Origin: Hufsiella arboris | GTDB lineage: Bacteria; Bacteroidota; Bacteroidia; Sphingobacteriales; Sphingobacteriaceae | Length of the DNA: 64,000 bases | Direction: 5' to 3' | Assembly (NCBI RefSeq): GCF_009834875.1 | Contig: NZ_WVHT01000001.1 | Coordinates: 124,001 to 188,000, forward strand | The notes under the pieces: model-generated | The model's input: only the letters and a program-made list of their open reading frames with translations | Told to the model about the DNA's origin: nothing | Database searches by the model: none | Shown: positions 63,134 to 64,000 of the stretch, piece after piece | Layout of the letters: every line of letters starts with the position of its first letter | How positions within the stretch are numbered: position 1 is the stretch's first letter | Program-made: the position numbers and the translations under genes

Positions 63134-64000
63134 TTAATAGCCATAGTCCTGCTGCCATTTATAATTTGTGTTCAGGTTGGTAACGTTAATCGGGAAAACC
63201 TCTGAATGGTCCGCCCTAAAATACCTGGCCCACCCACGCTTATCGCCGGAAATGTATTCCGCATCGACAGCTTTTCGCCAGTTTTTTACGGTATACCCGG
63301 TTGGTGCTGTACTGCTTCCGCTGCCCGGCACGAAAAATGCATTTGCACCGCCAACAAGATCCAGGGTTTTGGCCTCCTGCCCCGCTGCCCCGTTAGCAAA
63401 AGCTGCGGCCTTAGCATAGATGTACAATGGAACGTCTTTATATTTCCCTCCAAACGCGGTAGCATCAGCATTCATAAATGCGGTTAATTTATCCCGTGTT
63501 TCCTGCAATTTGGTATTTAGCAAATTCCACCTGATCAGGTCATATTTCCGTATTCCTTCACCGCCGAATTCCAGCAGTCTCTCCTGAACCAGGTATTTAA
63601 AGAAGCCATCCTTATCGGTTGGTGTTGTTCCCACACGTGTCAAATCGCTGGAAAAAGCTCTTTTTCTAACTTCCTCTAATGCAGTTACAGCATTTTCGCG
63701 ACCATCTGCGCTACCAGTTGGACCGTTATTTATTTCATTGTAAGCTTCAGCGTACATTAAAAGAACATCGGCAAAACGCATAATAGGCCAATTGATGGCA
63801 AGGTTTTGAGCAGTTCCGGTAATAGTTGTCCATGAGCGGCGGAATTTACCGTCGCACATATCGGTTGCACCCCGTAATATCTTCTGTGTATTTTTATCTA
63901 TTTCGAAATATGCCAGCGTCACATCGCGACGAGCGTCTGCGCCGGTTTGATCAAACTCATAGAAATAAGTCGGTGTAGCGTTTATCCCTCCTCCACCTGC
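63134..64000 (-). CDS. SusD/RagB family protein, second copy (5' end outside window)
   Basis: The C-terminal 288 residues of a SusD-like protein; the frame is open to the right edge (GINATPTYFYEFDQTGADARRDV precedes TLAYFEID). The family hallmarks are IMRFADVLLMYAEAYNEINNG, ALEEVRKRAF and FKYLVQERLLEFGGEGIRKYDLIRWNLLN. A partner SusC is expected beyond the window. Together with the next gene it forms a second uptake system of the pectin locus. Confidence 0.93.
   Translation of the reverse strand, partial: AGGGGINATPTYFYEFDQTGADARRDVTLAYFEIDKNTQKILRGATDMCDGKFRRSWTTITGTAQNLAINWPIMRFADVLLMYAEAYNEINNGPTGSADGRENAVTALEEVRKRAFSSDLTRVGTTPTDKDGFFKYLVQERLLEFGGEGIRKYDLIRWNLLNTKLQETRDKLTAFMNADATAFGGKYKDVPLYIYAKAAAFANGAAGQEAKTLDLVGGANAFFVPGSGSSTAPTGYTVKNWRKAVDAEYISGDKRGWARYFRADHSEVFPINVTNLNTNYKWQQDYGY

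Noticed and set aside
1-64000. tRNA, rRNA, integrase or transposase genes
   Set aside because: I looked for tRNA-type T-loops, rRNA cores and DDE or tyrosine recombinase proteins and saw none; island mobility is therefore inferred only from composition and repeats.

Overview
The window is chromosomal DNA from a member of the Bacteroidota, most likely a Sphingobacteriaceae soil or plant-associated genus of the Pedobacter/Mucilaginibacter type. The evidence is SusC/SusD pairs, TonB receptors with carboxypeptidase-like N-termini, a DUF6266 protein, a vSGLT-like sodium/sugar symporter, promoters of the TTTG / TAnnTTTG type, and no visible Shine-Dalgarno reliance. No rRNA, tRNA, CRISPR array, integrase or complete insertion sequence was seen.

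Layout. 1-12.3 kb is mainly housekeeping: a Tat-exported Gfo/Idh oxidoreductase with a GMC oxidoreductase, a secreted SGNH hydrolase, LipB and a phosphopantetheinyl transferase, dCTP deaminase, a 900-residue macroglobulin-like protein that ends in a TonB plug but has no barrel, and a glycerol operon glpD-glpK-glpF. 12.7-18.4 kb is a visibly AT-rich accessory island of orphan membrane and lipoproteins plus two likely abortive-infection genes: an AbiTii protein and a frameshifted HEPN-like gene, separated by a structured cassette-like spacer. Related short repeats in opposite orientation lie at both edges. 18.4-27.8 kb mixes DUF6266, two beta-oxidation accessory enzymes, a yeast-type cytosine deaminase, ClpS, a large outer-membrane receptor, DoxX and SMR membrane proteins, and several intergenic repeats.

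27.8-33.9 kb is a D-xylose locus (xylB, xylA, sodium/sugar symporter) with a divergent LacI regulator and a LacI-type operator placed directly on the xylB promoter.

34-64 kb is a pectin utilisation locus. One apparent ten-gene, 14-kb minus-strand operon runs GH28, GH105, PL10, UxaB, UxaA, UxaC, KdgK, KdgA, ExuT, GapN-like, so it carries polymer cutting through to 3-phosphoglycerate plus pyruvate. A second operon (SusC-SusD) imports oligomers. A third (esterase, KduD, KduI) handles the unsaturated uronates made by the lyase. A divergent pair (CE12, CE8) and a further minus-strand group (GH43, CE8, a surface DUF4957/DUF5123-type lipoprotein, a second SusD running off the window) remove ester groups and side chains and begin a second uptake system. 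A shared palindromic, LacI-like operator stands before three of these units.
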